NCBI RefSeq assembly: GCF_011634835.1
Contig: NZ_SIRP01000001.1
Span: 1,511,603-1,575,602, forward strand
DNA from: Isoptericola sp. BMS4
GTDB lineage: Bacteria; Actinomycetota; Actinomycetes; Actinomycetales; Cellulomonadaceae
DNA: 64,000 bases
Direction of reading: 5' to 3'
Program-made: the position numbers and the translations under genes
In this document: positions 18,296-27,110 of the stretch, piece after piece
Numbering within the stretch: the first letter of the stretch is position 1
Layout of the letters: every line of letters begins with the position of its first letter
Notes under the pieces: generated by a model
Told to the model about the DNA's origin: nothing
The model's input: the letters and a program-made list of their open reading frames with translations, nothing else
Database searches by the model: none

Positions 18296-18384
18296 GTGAA
18301 TCACGGCACCACCGTCGGTGTCACCTAGGCTGTGGTGGGCTCTGCCCCAGCGGCCACAGGCCGTGCGTCGCTCGAGGAGGTTCG

Positions 18385-19413
18385 ATGCCCGTCACCATGC
18401 ACGACGTGGCTGCCCGTGCCGGTGTGTCCATCAAGACGGTCTCCAACGTCGTCAACGGCTACCCCCACATCCGCCCGGAGACCCGGGCGCGGGTGGAGGA
18501 GGCGATCGAGCACCTCGGGTACACCGTCAACCTCTCGGCGCGGAGCCTGCGCCAGGGGCGGACCGGCATGATCGGCCTCGCGCTGCCCGAGCTCTCCCTG
18601 CCGTACTTCGCCGAGCTCGCGGACGCCGTGATGCGGGCCGCCGAGGCGCGCGGGCTGGTGGTGCTCATCGAGCAGACCGGCGCCACGCGCGAGCGCGAGC
18701 TGCAGGTGCTGACCTCGCCGCACCGGCGCCTCACCGACGGGCTCCTCTTCTCGCCGCTCGCGCTGGAGCCCGAGGAGACCGACCTGCTCGCGGTGGAGTA
18801 CCCGATGGTGCTGCTGGGAGAGCGGATGTTCGGGGGGCCGGTCGACCACGTGACGATGGCGAACGTCGACGCCTCGCGCGCCGCGACGGCGCACCTCGTG
18901 GCACAGGGTCGTCGCCGGGTGGCCGTCCTCGGCGCCCATCCGGGGGAGCGGATGGGCTCCGCCCATCTGCGGCTCGAGGGGTACCGGCAGGCACTGGCCG
19001 ACGCCGGCCTGCCGTTCGACCCGGCGCTCGTCGGGGCGGCGGGGCTGTGGCACCGCTCGACCGGTGCCGAGGCGATGTCGCGGCTGCTCGACTCGGGAGT
19101 CGAGCTGGACGGCGTGTTCGCGATGAACGACGCCCTGGCCCTCGGGGCGCTGCACGTGCTCCACGACCGCGGGGTGAAGGTACCGGGCGACGTGGCCGTC
19201 ATCGGGTTCGACGACGTCGACGACGCCCAGTACGCCGAGCCCCAGCTCTCCTCGGTGGCCCCCGGGCGGGACCAGATCGCCCGCACGGCCGTGGACATGC
19301 TCATCGAGCGGATCGGGGGTTCGCAGGTGCCCCCGAGGCGGGTCGTGGCCGACTTCTCCGTGGTCGAGCGGGCGTCGAGCGGAGGGCCGCGGCGCGCCGC
19401 CGCGGCGTCGTGA
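18385..19413 (+). CDS. LacI family transcriptional regulator of the arabinoside module
   Basis: 342 residues, ATG 18385 after GAGGAGG. N-terminal helix-turn-helix (TMHDVAARAGVSIKTVSNVVNGY, residues 4-26) and hinge helix (ARSLRQGRTG) are followed by a periplasmic-binding-protein-like ligand domain ending in a typical IGFDDVDDAQYAEP segment. The three matching palindromes before abfA/lacI and before the binding-protein gene are the expected LacI-type operators (central CG). It probably represses arabinofuranosidase and importer genes until an arabinose-containing ligand is present. Confidence 0.93.
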   Translation: MPVTMHDVAARAGVSIKTVSNVVNGYPHIRPETRARVEEAIEHLGYTVNLSARSLRQGRTGMIGLALPELSLPYFAELADAVMRAAEARGLVVLIEQTGATRERELQVLTSPHRRLTDGLLFSPLALEPEETDLLAVEYPMVLLGERMFGGPVDHVTMANVDASRAATAHLVAQGRRRVAVLGAHPGERMGSAHLRLEGYRQALADAGLPFDPALVGAAGLWHRSTGAEAMSRLLDSGVELDGVFAMNDALALGALHVLHDRGVKVPGDVAVIGFDDVDDAQYAEPQLSSVAPGRDQIARTAVDMLIERIGGSQVPPRRVVADFSVVERASSGGPRRAAAAS

Positions 19414-19480
19414 CCGGGGGCGTCGCCGGCTCGTCGGGCTCGAACTGATCACGACACCCCGGAAGGGGTTGCGAGCACGC

Positions 19481-19530
19481 TCTACAACGGTGTAGAAAAC
19501 TCACTGTCCGCAGATCTACAACGTTAGAGA
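19481..19530 (+). promoter_or_regulatory. Paired LacI-family operators before sugar importer 2
   Basis: TCTACAACGGTGTAGA (19481-19496) and TCTACAACGTTAGAGA (19515-19530) are two copies of the same 16-bp palindrome family with centres 34 bp apart, about three helical turns, allowing cooperative binding on one DNA face. They lie about 125-175 bp before the binding-protein start in a 241-bp intergenic region. Confidence 0.78.
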
Positions 19531-19654
19531 GCGGGGCGACGGGACTTCTCCGTCACCACCTGCACGGACGCAGGGATCGAGGCGCCGCCACCGCAGGTGG
19601 CACCTCGTGGGGCGCCGTGCCCCACGCGCAGAGATCGACTCAAGGAGGACTCGG

Positions 19655-21022
19655 ATGCGCATCAGGACGTTCCAGCGCGGAGCGGCCGTCGCCGCGGCTC
19701 TCACCGTCGGGCTCGCCCTCACGGGCTGCTCGTCCGGCGGCGGCAGCGACGACGGCGCTGCCTCTGGCGGCGCTGAGGAGAGCTGCACCAACGAGATCGC
19801 GAAACCCGACGCGACCCAGGTCTCCGTCTGGGCCTGGTACCCCGCGTTCGAGAAGATCGTGGACCAGTTCAACGAGTCCCACGACGACGTGCAGGTCTGC
19901 TGGACCAACGCCGGTCAAGGAGCGGACGAGTACAACAAGTTCTCGACGGCCATCGAGGCGGGCTCCGGCGCCCCCGACGTGATCATGCTGGAGTCCGAGG
20001 TCCTGCCCACGTACACGATCCTCGGCTCGCTCGAGGACCTGTCCGCCTACGGCGCGTCCGAGCTCGAGTCCCAGTTCACGCCGGGCTCCTGGTCCGACGT
20101 CAGCAGCGGCGACGCCGTGTACGCCATCCCGGTCGACGGCGGCCCGATGGGCATGCTGTACCGCGCCGACATCTTCGAGAAGTACGGCGTGGAGCCGCCG
20201 ACCACGTGGGACGACTTCGCGAAGGCCGCCCAGGACCTGCGCGACGCGGGCTACGAGGGCTACATCACGAACTACCCGACGAACGGCAACGCCCTCAACT
20301 ACGCGCTGTTCGCGCAGGCGGGCTGGGCGCCGTTCGAGTACGACGCCTCCGCCCCGGAGACGATCGGCATCGACGTGGCGACGCCCGAGTCCGAGCAGGT
20401 CCTGTCGTACTGGAAGGACCTCGTCGACAAGGACCTCGTCTCGACCGACGACGCGTTCACCAGCGACTACAACACCAGCCTGGTGGACGGCACCTACGCC
20501 GTGTACCTGGCGGCGGCGTGGGGCCCGGGCTACCTCCAGGGGCTCTCCGACGCCGACACCGACGCGACGTGGAAGGCCGCCCCGCTGCCCCAATGGGACG
20601 AGGCGAACCCCGTGCAGGTGAACTGGGGCGGCTCCACCTTCGCGGTCACCACGCAGGCGGACGACAAGGAGGCCGCGTACGAGGTCGCGAGCGGCCTGTT
20701 CGGCACGATGGACGCCTGGAAGTCGGGGATCGACGACGCCGCCCTCTTCCCGCAGTGGAACGAGGCGCTGCAGTCCGACTACTTCGTCAACAAGAAGTAC
20801 GACTTCTTCGGCGGGCAGCAGATCAACTCCGACGTCTTCCTCGAGGCGGCGAACGGCTACCAGGGCTTCTCGTTCAGCCCCTTCCAGGTCTACGCGTACG
20901 ACCAGCAGACCCAGGCGCTGTACGACATGGTCGAGAACGACGGCGACGCGGCCACCGCGCTGCAGACCATCCAGGACAGCCTGGTCCAGTACGCCCAGCA
21001 GCAGGGCTTCACCGTCCAGTGA
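19655..21022 (+). CDS. Sugar ABC transporter substrate-binding lipoprotein (arabinoside module)
   Basis: 455 residues from ATG 19655, preceded by AAGGAGG. Lipobox LALTGC with Cys25 and a Gly/Ser linker mark a lipoprotein. The body is an extracellular solute-binding protein family 1 fold with a conserved start (QVSVWAWYPAFEKIVDQFN). First gene of a three-gene importer operon downstream of two LacI operators; it probably binds arabinose-containing oligosaccharides, inferred from the linked GH51 enzyme. Confidence 0.93.
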   Translation: MRIRTFQRGAAVAAALTVGLALTGCSSGGGSDDGAASGGAEESCTNEIAKPDATQVSVWAWYPAFEKIVDQFNESHDDVQVCWTNAGQGADEYNKFSTAIEAGSGAPDVIMLESEVLPTYTILGSLEDLSAYGASELESQFTPGSWSDVSSGDAVYAIPVDGGPMGMLYRADIFEKYGVEPPTTWDDFAKAAQDLRDAGYEGYITNYPTNGNALNYALFAQAGWAPFEYDASAPETIGIDVATPESEQVLSYWKDLVDKDLVSTDDAFTSDYNTSLVDGTYAVYLAAAWGPGYLQGLSDADTDATWKAAPLPQWDEANPVQVNWGGSTFAVTTQADDKEAAYEVASGLFGTMDAWKSGIDDAALFPQWNEALQSDYFVNKKYDFFGGQQINSDVFLEAANGYQGFSFSPFQVYAYDQQTQALYDMVENDGDAATALQTIQDSLVQYAQQQGFTVQ

Positions 21023-21090
21023 CGGTCCGGGTCGCGGGCCGCTGGGCCGGCCCGCGACCCCCGTCGCACAGCATCGCGCAGGGAGTTGAC

Positions 21091-22068
21091 ATGACGACGT
21101 CGTCGACGACGGTCGGTGCGCCCGAGGCGGGCGCCCCCGCCGGCCGGGCGCGGCCCGGCGGCAGGCGGAACGCCTCGACCAGCACCATCGACAGCAAGCG
21201 CCAGTGGTGGGGATGGCTCTACGTCACCCCGTTCACCATCGTGTTCCTGCTCTTCCTCGTCGTACCGCTGGCGTACGCGTTCTGGATGAGCCTGCACAAC
21301 AAGGGCATCGCCACGGGCGGCCAGTCGGTCTTCGTGGGGATCGACAACTACACGCGGGCCTTCACCGACCCGATCTTCCTGGCGGGCCTGGCGCGCGTCG
21401 CGAAGTTCGTCGTCGTCATGGTGCCGATCCAGATCGGGCTGGCGCTGCTGTGCGCACTCGTGCTGGACACGCTCGCCACCCGGCTGAGCAAGGCGTCCCG
21501 CCTGCTGATCTTCGTGCCGTACGCCGTGCCCGCCGTCATCGGCGCGCTGATGTGGGGGTTCCTGTACAGCCCCCGGTTCGGCCCCGCCGGCGACATCTTC
21601 GGGCTGTTCGGCCTCGACGCCCCGGACTTCCTCAGCTCGAGCGCGATCTTCGGGTCCCTGGTCAACATCGTGACCTGGCAGTGGGTCGGCTACTACATGA
21701 TCATCCTGTACTCCGCGCTGCGCACGATCGACCCGTCGGTCTACGAGGCCGCGCGCATCGACGGCGCCAGCGGTCCGCAGATCGCCCTGCGGATCAAGGT
21801 GCCGATGGTGTCGTCGTCGATGGTCATGGTGCTCGTGTTCTCGCTCATCGGCACCCTGCAGTTCTTCACCGAGCCGACCGTGCTGCGGTCCGTCGCCCAG
21901 GGCGCGATCCCCTCGGACTACACGCCGAACATGTACGCGTACTCGCTGGCGTTCTCCTACAGCCAGTTCAACTACGCGTCCACGATCGCGTTCGCGCTCG
22001 GCATCTTCGTGTTCATCGGGTCGTACATCTTCCTGTTCGCGACCCGCAAGCAGAGCGGACTCAAGTGA
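21091..22068 (+). CDS. Sugar ABC transporter permease, MalF type (arabinoside module)
   Basis: 325 residues, ATG 21091 with GGGAG 5 nt upstream. A disordered N-terminus of about 35 residues is followed by WWGWLYVTPFTIVFLLFLVVPLAY as first membrane segment and the EAA loop EAARIDGASGPQIALRIKVP. 68 bp after the binding-protein stop and overlapping the next permease gene by one base (TGATG), consistent with one operon. The CUT1 ATPase is not encoded here. Confidence 0.93.
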   Translation: MTTSSTTVGAPEAGAPAGRARPGGRRNASTSTIDSKRQWWGWLYVTPFTIVFLLFLVVPLAYAFWMSLHNKGIATGGQSVFVGIDNYTRAFTDPIFLAGLARVAKFVVVMVPIQIGLALLCALVLDTLATRLSKASRLLIFVPYAVPAVIGALMWGFLYSPRFGPAGDIFGLFGLDAPDFLSSSAIFGSLVNIVTWQWVGYYMIILYSALRTIDPSVYEAARIDGASGPQIALRIKVPMVSSSMVMVLVFSLIGTLQFFTEPTVLRSVAQGAIPSDYTPNMYAYSLAFSYSQFNYASTIAFALGIFVFIGSYIFLFATRKQSGLK

Positions 22069-22979
22069 TGGCCACGATCACCCGGAACACCTCGTCCACC
22101 GCGAGCGACGCCCGCCGGCCGGCGGGACGCGCCGGCGGCCGCCGCATCGGCTCGCACACGTTCCTGCTCCTCATGGCCCTGTACTTCGTGGTGCCGCTGT
22201 GGTTCCTCGTCGTCGGTTCGACCAAGTCGAACAGCGGGCTGTTCGTCGGGTCGGGGGGCGCGCTGTGGTTCAACTCCGAGTTCTCCCTGGTGGACAACGT
22301 CCGGGGCCTCTTCGAGCACCAGGGCGGCATCTACTGGATCTGGCTGCGGAACTCGTTCGTCTACGCGTTCGCGGGCGGCGTCGGGTCCACGGTGCTGGCG
22401 GTGCTCGCGGGCTACGGCCTGGCCAAGTACCGGTTCAAGGGGCGCAACGCCTACTTCGCCGTGCTGCTCGGCTCCGTCATGGTCCCGCTCACCGCCCTGA
22501 CCATCCCGACGTTCGTGCTGCTGTCCAGCCTCGGGCTCATCAACACGATGTGGGCCGTCGTCCTGCCGTCGCTGCTCAGCCCGATCGGCGTCTACCTCGT
22601 GCGCGTGTACTCGCAGGACGCGATCCCCGACGAGATGCTGGACGCCGGGCGGGTCGACGGGGCCGGCGAGCTGCGGCTCTTCTTCCGCGTGGCGCTGCCG
22701 CTCCTGCGCCCGGCCGTGGTCACTGTGCTCCTGCTGGCGACGGTGTTCAGCTGGAACAACTTCTTCCTCCCGCTGGCGGTGCTGCGCGACACCGACCTGC
22801 TGCCGGTGACGGTGGGCCTGAACCAGTGGCAGGCGCTGTCGAACGCCGGAGCCGGCGGCGAGCAGGTGTGGAACCTCATCGTCACGGGCGCGCTGGTGTC
22901 GATCGTGCCGCTCATCGCGGCGTTCCTCGGCCTGCAGAAGTACTGGCAGGGCGGACTGTCCCTGGGCGCCATCAAGTAG
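22068..22979 (+). CDS. Sugar ABC transporter permease, MalG type (arabinoside module)
   Basis: 303 residues, ATG 22068 overlapping the previous stop. Membrane segments start near HTFLLLMALYFVVPLWFLVVG. The inner-membrane loop carrying the EAA-like motif reads MLDAGRVDGAGELRLFFRVALP, with Asp-Ala-Gly in place of Glu-Ala-Ala, a tolerated variant. Last gene of the operon, followed by a strong terminator. Confidence 0.92.
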   Translation: MATITRNTSSTASDARRPAGRAGGRRIGSHTFLLLMALYFVVPLWFLVVGSTKSNSGLFVGSGGALWFNSEFSLVDNVRGLFEHQGGIYWIWLRNSFVYAFAGGVGSTVLAVLAGYGLAKYRFKGRNAYFAVLLGSVMVPLTALTIPTFVLLSSLGLINTMWAVVLPSLLSPIGVYLVRVYSQDAIPDEMLDAGRVDGAGELRLFFRVALPLLRPAVVTVLLLATVFSWNNFFLPLAVLRDTDLLPVTVGLNQWQALSNAGAGGEQVWNLIVTGALVSIVPLIAAFLGLQKYWQGGLSLGAIK

Positions 22980-22991
22980 CCGTGGGCCCCG

Positions 22992-23038
22992 CCGCCCCGG
23001 GAGGGCCGCCACGCGACGGCGGTGGCCTCCCGGGGCGG
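22992..23038 (+). terminator. Rho-independent-like terminator of importer operon 2
   Basis: 13-bp perfect outer stem (CCGCCCCGGGAGG and complement) plus an inner 5-bp stem, starting 13 nt after the permease stop. GC only, no T-run. Confidence 0.82.
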
Positions 23039-23092
23039 TCGTGCGTCCGGGCGCGGGCCGCCCTGCCCCGCCGGGTGATCGGCTAGGATCAC

Positions 23093-23170
23093 CGTGTCGC
23101 GACTGGCGTACAGGTGGATCACCACCGGGGAGCGACGCGCTGTGCTGACGACGGGTCGTTCGCCTGGGCC
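23093..23170 (+). promoter_or_regulatory. ZTP riboswitch (pfl motif) upstream of glyA
   Basis: The conserved elements of the pfl/ZTP RNA are present in order: P1 CGTGTCGC pairing with GCGACGCG (one G-U), GACTGGCG, the hairpin GGTGG-AT-CACCACC, the signature ACCGGGGAGCG, and the 3' domain with CGCCTGGGC (23161-23169). Family knowledge: this RNA senses ZTP/ZMP, which accumulates when 10-formyl-tetrahydrofolate is short, and turns on one-carbon and purine genes. Placement 100 bp before glyA (followed by folD) is the classic context. A TAGGAT at 23084-23089 is a likely -10 element. Confidence 0.88.
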
Positions 23171-23200
23171 CGTTCGCTCGATGACCCCGTCCGACACCCT

Positions 23201-23226
23201 GGGCGGTCCGAGGGGCCTTGCCGCCC
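23201..23226 (+). terminator. Candidate expression-platform hairpin of the ZTP riboswitch
   Basis: GGGCGG (23201-23206) pairs with CCGCCC (23221-23226) across 14 nt, downstream of the aptamer and before the glyA ribosome site. Followed by a short direct repeat of GACCGCCGTCC. Whether control is by termination or translation cannot be read directly. Confidence 0.45.
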
Positions 23227-23269
23227 GACCGCCGTCCGACCGCCGTCCGACACAGCAGGAGAACGCCGC

Positions 23270-24550
23270 ATGAGCACTGCCGACCCCATGAACGCGCCCC
23301 TGGCCGAGCTCGACCCCGAGATCGCGGCCGTCCTCGAGGAGGAGCTGGCGCGCCAGCGCGACACCCTCGAGATGATCGCGAGCGAGAACTTCGTCCCCCG
23401 CGCGGTGCTGCAGGCGCAGGGCAGCGTCCTGACCAACAAGTACGCCGAGGGCTACCCCGGCCGTCGCTACTACGGCGGCTGCGAGCAGGTCGACATCGCG
23501 GAGAACCTGGCGATCGACCGCGCCAAGGACCTGTTCGGTGCCGAGGCCGTCAACGTGCAGCCGCACTCCGGCGCGCAGGCCAACGCCGCCGTGCTCCACG
23601 CCCTCATCAACGCGGGCGACAAGATCCTCGGCCTCGAGCTGGCCCACGGCGGCCACCTCACGCACGGCATGAAGATCAACTTCTCCGGCAAGCTCTACGA
23701 CGTCGGCGCCTACGGCGTCGACCCCACCACGCACCGCATCGAGATGGACGAGGTGCGCAAGAGGGCGCTGGAGCACCGCCCGGACGTCATCATCGCCGGC
23801 TGGTCGGCCTACCCGCGCCAGCTCGACTTCGCCGCGTTCCGCGAGGTCGCCGACGAGGTCGGGGCCAAGCTCTGGGTGGACATGGCGCACTTCGCCGGGC
23901 TGGTCGCCGCCGGCCTGCACCCCTCCCCTGTCCCGCACGCCGACGTCACCAGCTCCACGGTGCACAAGACCATCGGCGGCCCGCGCTCCGGCTTCATCCT
24001 GAGCAAGGACGAGTACGCCAAGAAGATCAACTCGGCCGTGTTCCCGGGGCAGCAGGGCGGTCCGCTCATGCACGCGATCGCGGCCAAGGCCGTGGCGTTC
24101 AAGGTGGCGGGCACCGAGGCGTTCAAGGACCGCCAGGAGCGCACGCTGCGCGGTGCGCGGATCATCGCCGAGCGCCTGTCGCAGGCCGACGTCGGCGAGC
24201 GGGGCGTGTCCGTGCTCACCGGCGGCACCGACGTGCACCTCGTGCTCGTCGATCTGCGCAACTCCGCGCTCGACGGCCAGCAGACGGAGGACCTCCTGCA
24301 CGACGCGGGCATCACCGTGAACCGCAACGCCGTGCCGTTCGACCCGCGCCCGCCGCGTGTCACCTCCGGCCTGCGGATCGGCACCCCGGCGCTCGCCACG
24401 CGCGGGTTCGGCGACGCCGAGTTCACCGAGGTCGCGGACATCATCGCCACGGCCCTGCGCGACGGCGCGTCCGCCGACGTCGACGCCCTCGCCGCACGCG
24501 TCGCGAAGCTCACCGCGGACTTCCCGCTCTACCCCGGCCTGCAGCAGTAG
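23270..24550 (+). CDS. glyA: Serine hydroxymethyltransferase
   Basis: 426 residues, ATG 23270 with CAGGAGA about 8 nt upstream. PLP enzyme converting serine and tetrahydrofolate to glycine and 5,10-methylene-tetrahydrofolate. Hallmarks: [25 protein letters not shown], the PLP lysine K233 in [13 protein letters not shown], and the C-terminal [14 protein letters not shown]. Normal length for the family. Preceded by a ZTP riboswitch and followed by folD, so it supplies and tunes one-carbon units. A 61-bp palindrome separates it from folD and may set the ratio of the two transcripts. Confidence 0.98.
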   Translation: MSTADPMNAPLAELDPEIAAVLEEELARQRDTLEMIASENFVPRAVLQAQGSVLTNKYAEGYPGRRYYGGCEQVDIAENLAIDRAKDLFGAEAVNVQPHSGAQANAAVLHALINAGDKILGLELAHGGHLTHGMKINFSGKLYDVGAYGVDPTTHRIEMDEVRKRALEHRPDVIIAGWSAYPRQLDFAAFREVADEVGAKLWVDMAHFAGLVAAGLHPSPVPHADVTSSTVHKTIGGPRSGFILSKDEYAKKINSAVFPGQQGGPLMHAIAAKAVAFKVAGTEAFKDRQERTLRGARIIAERLSQADVGERGVSVLTGGTDVHLVLVDLRNSALDGQQTEDLLHDAGITVNRNAVPFDPRPPRVTSGLRIGTPALATRGFGDAEFTEVADIIATALRDGASADVDALAARVAKLTADFPLYPGLQQ

Positions 24551-24571
24551 CCCGCACCGCCCCGGTGGCCT

Positions 24572-24632
24572 GCCGAACATGTGGTTGGTCCGGGATTCGT
24601 ATGCCGAATCCCGGACCAACCACATGTTCGGC
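24572..24632. repeat. Long perfect palindrome, 28-bp stem (family A, copy 1)
   Basis: Arms of 28 nt (left begins GCCGAACATGTGGTTGGTCC, ends GGATTCG) are perfectly complementary around loop TATGC. The same outer sequence recurs at 56040-56100. A partial right-arm repeat (ACATGTTCGGCGCCG) appears again at about 24643. Lies between the codirectional glyA and folD genes; could act as a terminator/attenuator or RNA-stability element. Confidence 0.9.
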
Positions 24633-24702
24633 GCCGAGGAACGACATGTTCGGCGCCGGGACAGCCACGGCGCACCGACGACCCTGAGGTGAGGACGCAC
24701 GG

Positions 24703-25584
24703 ATGACGGCACAGAAGCTGGACGGCAAGGCCACCGCGGCCGAGATCAAGGCGGAGCTGCGCGAGCGCGTGACGGCGCTGCGCGAGCGCGGCGTGACCCC
24801 CGGGCTGGGCACCCTGCTGGTGGGCGACGACCCCGGCTCGCAGTGGTACGTCGCGGGCAAGCACCGCGACTGCGCCGAGGTGGGCATCGAGTCCCTCCGT
24901 GAGGACCTGCCCGCGGACGCGACCCAGGCCGACATCGAGGCCGCCGTGCAGCGGCTCAACGACGACCCCGCCTGCACCGGGTTCATCGTGCAGCTGCCGC
25001 TGCCGCAGGGCATCGACACCAACCGGGTCCTCGAGCTCGTCGACCCGGCCAAGGACGCCGACGGCCTGCACCCGACCAACCTCGGTCGCCTCGTGCTGCG
25101 CGTCAACGAGCCGATCGACTCCCCGCTGCCGTGCACCCCGCGCGGCATCATCGACCTCATGCTGCGGCACGACGTCGACCTGACGGGCAAGGAGGTCGTC
25201 GTCCTCGGTCGCGGCGTCACCGTGGGCCGGCCCATCGGCCTGCTGCTGACGCGCCGAGCGGTCAACGCGACCGTCACGCTCACGCACACCGGCACGCGCG
25301 ACCTGCCGGAGCTCGTGCGGCGCGCCGACGTCGTCGTCGCGGGCGCGGGCGTCAAGGGGCTCGTGACGGCCGACATGGTCAAGCCGGGCGCGGTGCTCAT
25401 CGACGTCGGCGTCTCGCGCGAGACCGACCCGGAGACCGGGAAGTCGCGCGTCGTGGGCGACATCGACCCCGCGGCCCGCGAGGTCGCGTCGTGGTACTCG
25501 CCCAACCCCGGCGGTGTCGGGCCGATGACGCGCGCCATGCTGCTCGCGAACGTCGTCGAGACCGCGGAGCGCCTGGCCGTCTGA
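24703..25584 (+). CDS. folD: Methylenetetrahydrofolate dehydrogenase / cyclohydrolase
   Basis: 293 residues, ATG 24703. Bifunctional NADP-dependent enzyme converting 5,10-methylene- to 10-formyl-tetrahydrofolate. Key features: catalytic lysine K53 in [17 protein letters not shown], the DADGLHPTN loop, the nucleotide-binding [11 protein letters not shown], and the C-terminal [12 protein letters not shown]. Full length. It directly uses the product of glyA, and 10-formyl-tetrahydrofolate is the cofactor whose shortage the upstream ZTP riboswitch reports. Confidence 0.98.
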   Translation: MTAQKLDGKATAAEIKAELRERVTALRERGVTPGLGTLLVGDDPGSQWYVAGKHRDCAEVGIESLREDLPADATQADIEAAVQRLNDDPACTGFIVQLPLPQGIDTNRVLELVDPAKDADGLHPTNLGRLVLRVNEPIDSPLPCTPRGIIDLMLRHDVDLTGKEVVVLGRGVTVGRPIGLLLTRRAVNATVTLTHTGTRDLPELVRRADVVVAGAGVKGLVTADMVKPGAVLIDVGVSRETDPETGKSRVVGDIDPAAREVASWYSPNPGGVGPMTRAMLLANVVETAERLAV

Positions 25585-25611
25585 CTCGCCCGGGTCCGCC
25601 ACCATGGACAC

Positions 25612-26475
25612 ATGACCGCGGGAGACGGGAACGGCTGGACGGACGATCCGGGAACCCTGCTCCGGGTGGGGCGGGGGTTCCGGCTCGCCGACGTCGACCC
25701 GGAGGCGACGCCCGGGTACGAGGGGTCCAAGAAGGACGGCCGGACCGACCTCGCGGCTGGTGCACAGCGGCTCGGCGCGCTGCAGGAACGGCTCTTCGCG
25801 CAGAGCCGGGACGACCCGTGCGCGCCCGCCGTCCTGCTCGTCCTGCAGGGCATGGACTCCGCGGGCAAGGGCGGCGTCGTGCGGCACGTGGTCGGCGCTG
25901 CCGACCCGCAGGGGGTCCGCCTGGTGGCGTTCAAGGCGCCGACGCCCGCCGAGCTGGCGCACGATTTCCTCTGGCGCGTCGAGCGGGAGGTGCCCCCGGC
26001 CGGGTACGTCGGCGTCTTCGACCGGTCGCACTACGAGGACGTGCTCATCGGCAGGGTGCGGGGGCTCGCGCCCGCCGACGAGATCGAGCGCCGGTACGGC
26101 GCGATCACGGCGTTCGAGGACCGGCTCGTCGAGCGCGGCGTCCACCTGGTCAAGGTGATGCTGCACATCTCCGCGGACGAGCAGAAGCGGCGTCTCGGCC
26201 GGCGGCTCGCCCGACCGGACAAGCACTGGAAGTACCACCCGGAGGATGTCGACGAGAGGTTGCTGTGGCCGCGGTACATGGACGCGTTCCAGACCGCCCT
26301 CGAGCGGACCTCGACCGTGCGGGCTCCCTGGTTCGTGGTGCCCGCGAACGCGAAGTGGTATGCGCGCCTCGCGGTCCAGGCCCTGCTGGTCGGCACTCTG
26401 GCGGCCGTCGACCCGCGCTGGCCCGCCGCCACCTTCGACGTCGAGGCCGAGCGGGCACGCCTGGAAGCCACGTGA
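25612..26475 (+). CDS. PPK2-family polyphosphate kinase / nucleotide phosphotransferase
   Basis: 287 residues, ATG 25612. Walker A QGMDSAGKGG (around residues 79-88) and Walker B-like VFDRSHYEDVL plus the lid RRLARPDKHWKYHPED define PPK2 proteins, which phosphorylate nucleotides with polyphosphate. One-domain length matches class I/III enzymes; the preferred nucleotide cannot be decided by eye. Starts 27 nt after folD, so it may be cotranscribed. Confidence 0.92.
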   Translation: MTAGDGNGWTDDPGTLLRVGRGFRLADVDPEATPGYEGSKKDGRTDLAAGAQRLGALQERLFAQSRDDPCAPAVLLVLQGMDSAGKGGVVRHVVGAADPQGVRLVAFKAPTPAELAHDFLWRVEREVPPAGYVGVFDRSHYEDVLIGRVRGLAPADEIERRYGAITAFEDRLVERGVHLVKVMLHISADEQKRRLGRRLARPDKHWKYHPEDVDERLLWPRYMDAFQTALERTSTVRAPWFVVPANAKWYARLAVQALLVGTLAAVDPRWPAATFDVEAERARLEAT

Positions 26476-26565
26476 CCCACCGATGAGTCCGCGGCCGGGG
26501 CGCGGTCTCACCCGACACCACCGCCGGCCACCGGGGCCGGCGGGCGACGGCGACGGGAGACGACG

Positions 26566-27048
26566 ATGGTCGACGTCCGTACCCACCTGTGGTTCGGCAA
26601 CGACAAGGCCTACGAGGCCGCCGAGTTCTACGCCGCGCACATCCCGGACTCCTCCGTGGACGCCGTGCAGGTCGCGCCCGAGGGCGTGCCGGGCGTCGAG
26701 CCCGGGGCTCCGTTCGTGGTCGAGTTCACGCTCGCCGGGCACCGGGTGGTCGGGCTCAGCGCCGGTCCGGCGCTCCACCTGGACGAGGCGTTCAGCTTCT
26801 ACCTGCGTCTCGACGGCCAGGACGAGGTCGACCACTACTGGGAGGTCCTCACCTCGGGAGGCGGCGAGCCCGGCCCGTGCGGCTGGTGCAAGGACCGGTT
26901 CGGCGTCTCGTGGCAGGTGATCCCGAAGCAGCTCGAGGACCTGTGCGGCGACTACTCGACGCCGGCGAACCTGCGCGCGATGAACGCGATGCTGCAGATG
27001 GGCAAGATCGACGTCGCCGCGCTGGAGGCCGCCTACGCCGGGGAGTGA
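26566..27048 (+). CDS. VOC superfamily protein, PhnB-like (3-demethylubiquinone methyltransferase-type glyoxalase fold)
   Basis: 160 residues, ATG 26566. One PhnB-type double beta-alpha-beta-beta-beta unit: THLWFGNDKAYEAAEFYAAH at the start, SFYLRLDGQDEVDHYWEVL in the middle, and CGWCKDRFGVSWQVIP near the end. Members of this branch are usually of unknown function despite the methyltransferase name. GACGGGAGACGACG upstream gives only a modest ribosome site. Confidence 0.88.
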   Translation: MVDVRTHLWFGNDKAYEAAEFYAAHIPDSSVDAVQVAPEGVPGVEPGAPFVVEFTLAGHRVVGLSAGPALHLDEAFSFYLRLDGQDEVDHYWEVLTSGGGEPGPCGWCKDRFGVSWQVIPKQLEDLCGDYSTPANLRAMNAMLQMGKIDVAALEAAYAGE

Positions 27049-27110
27049 ACCGGGCGGCTCCCCGGGCACGTCGTCGCGTGTGACGGGGCGTGTCGGCGTC
27101 GTGTGATGGG

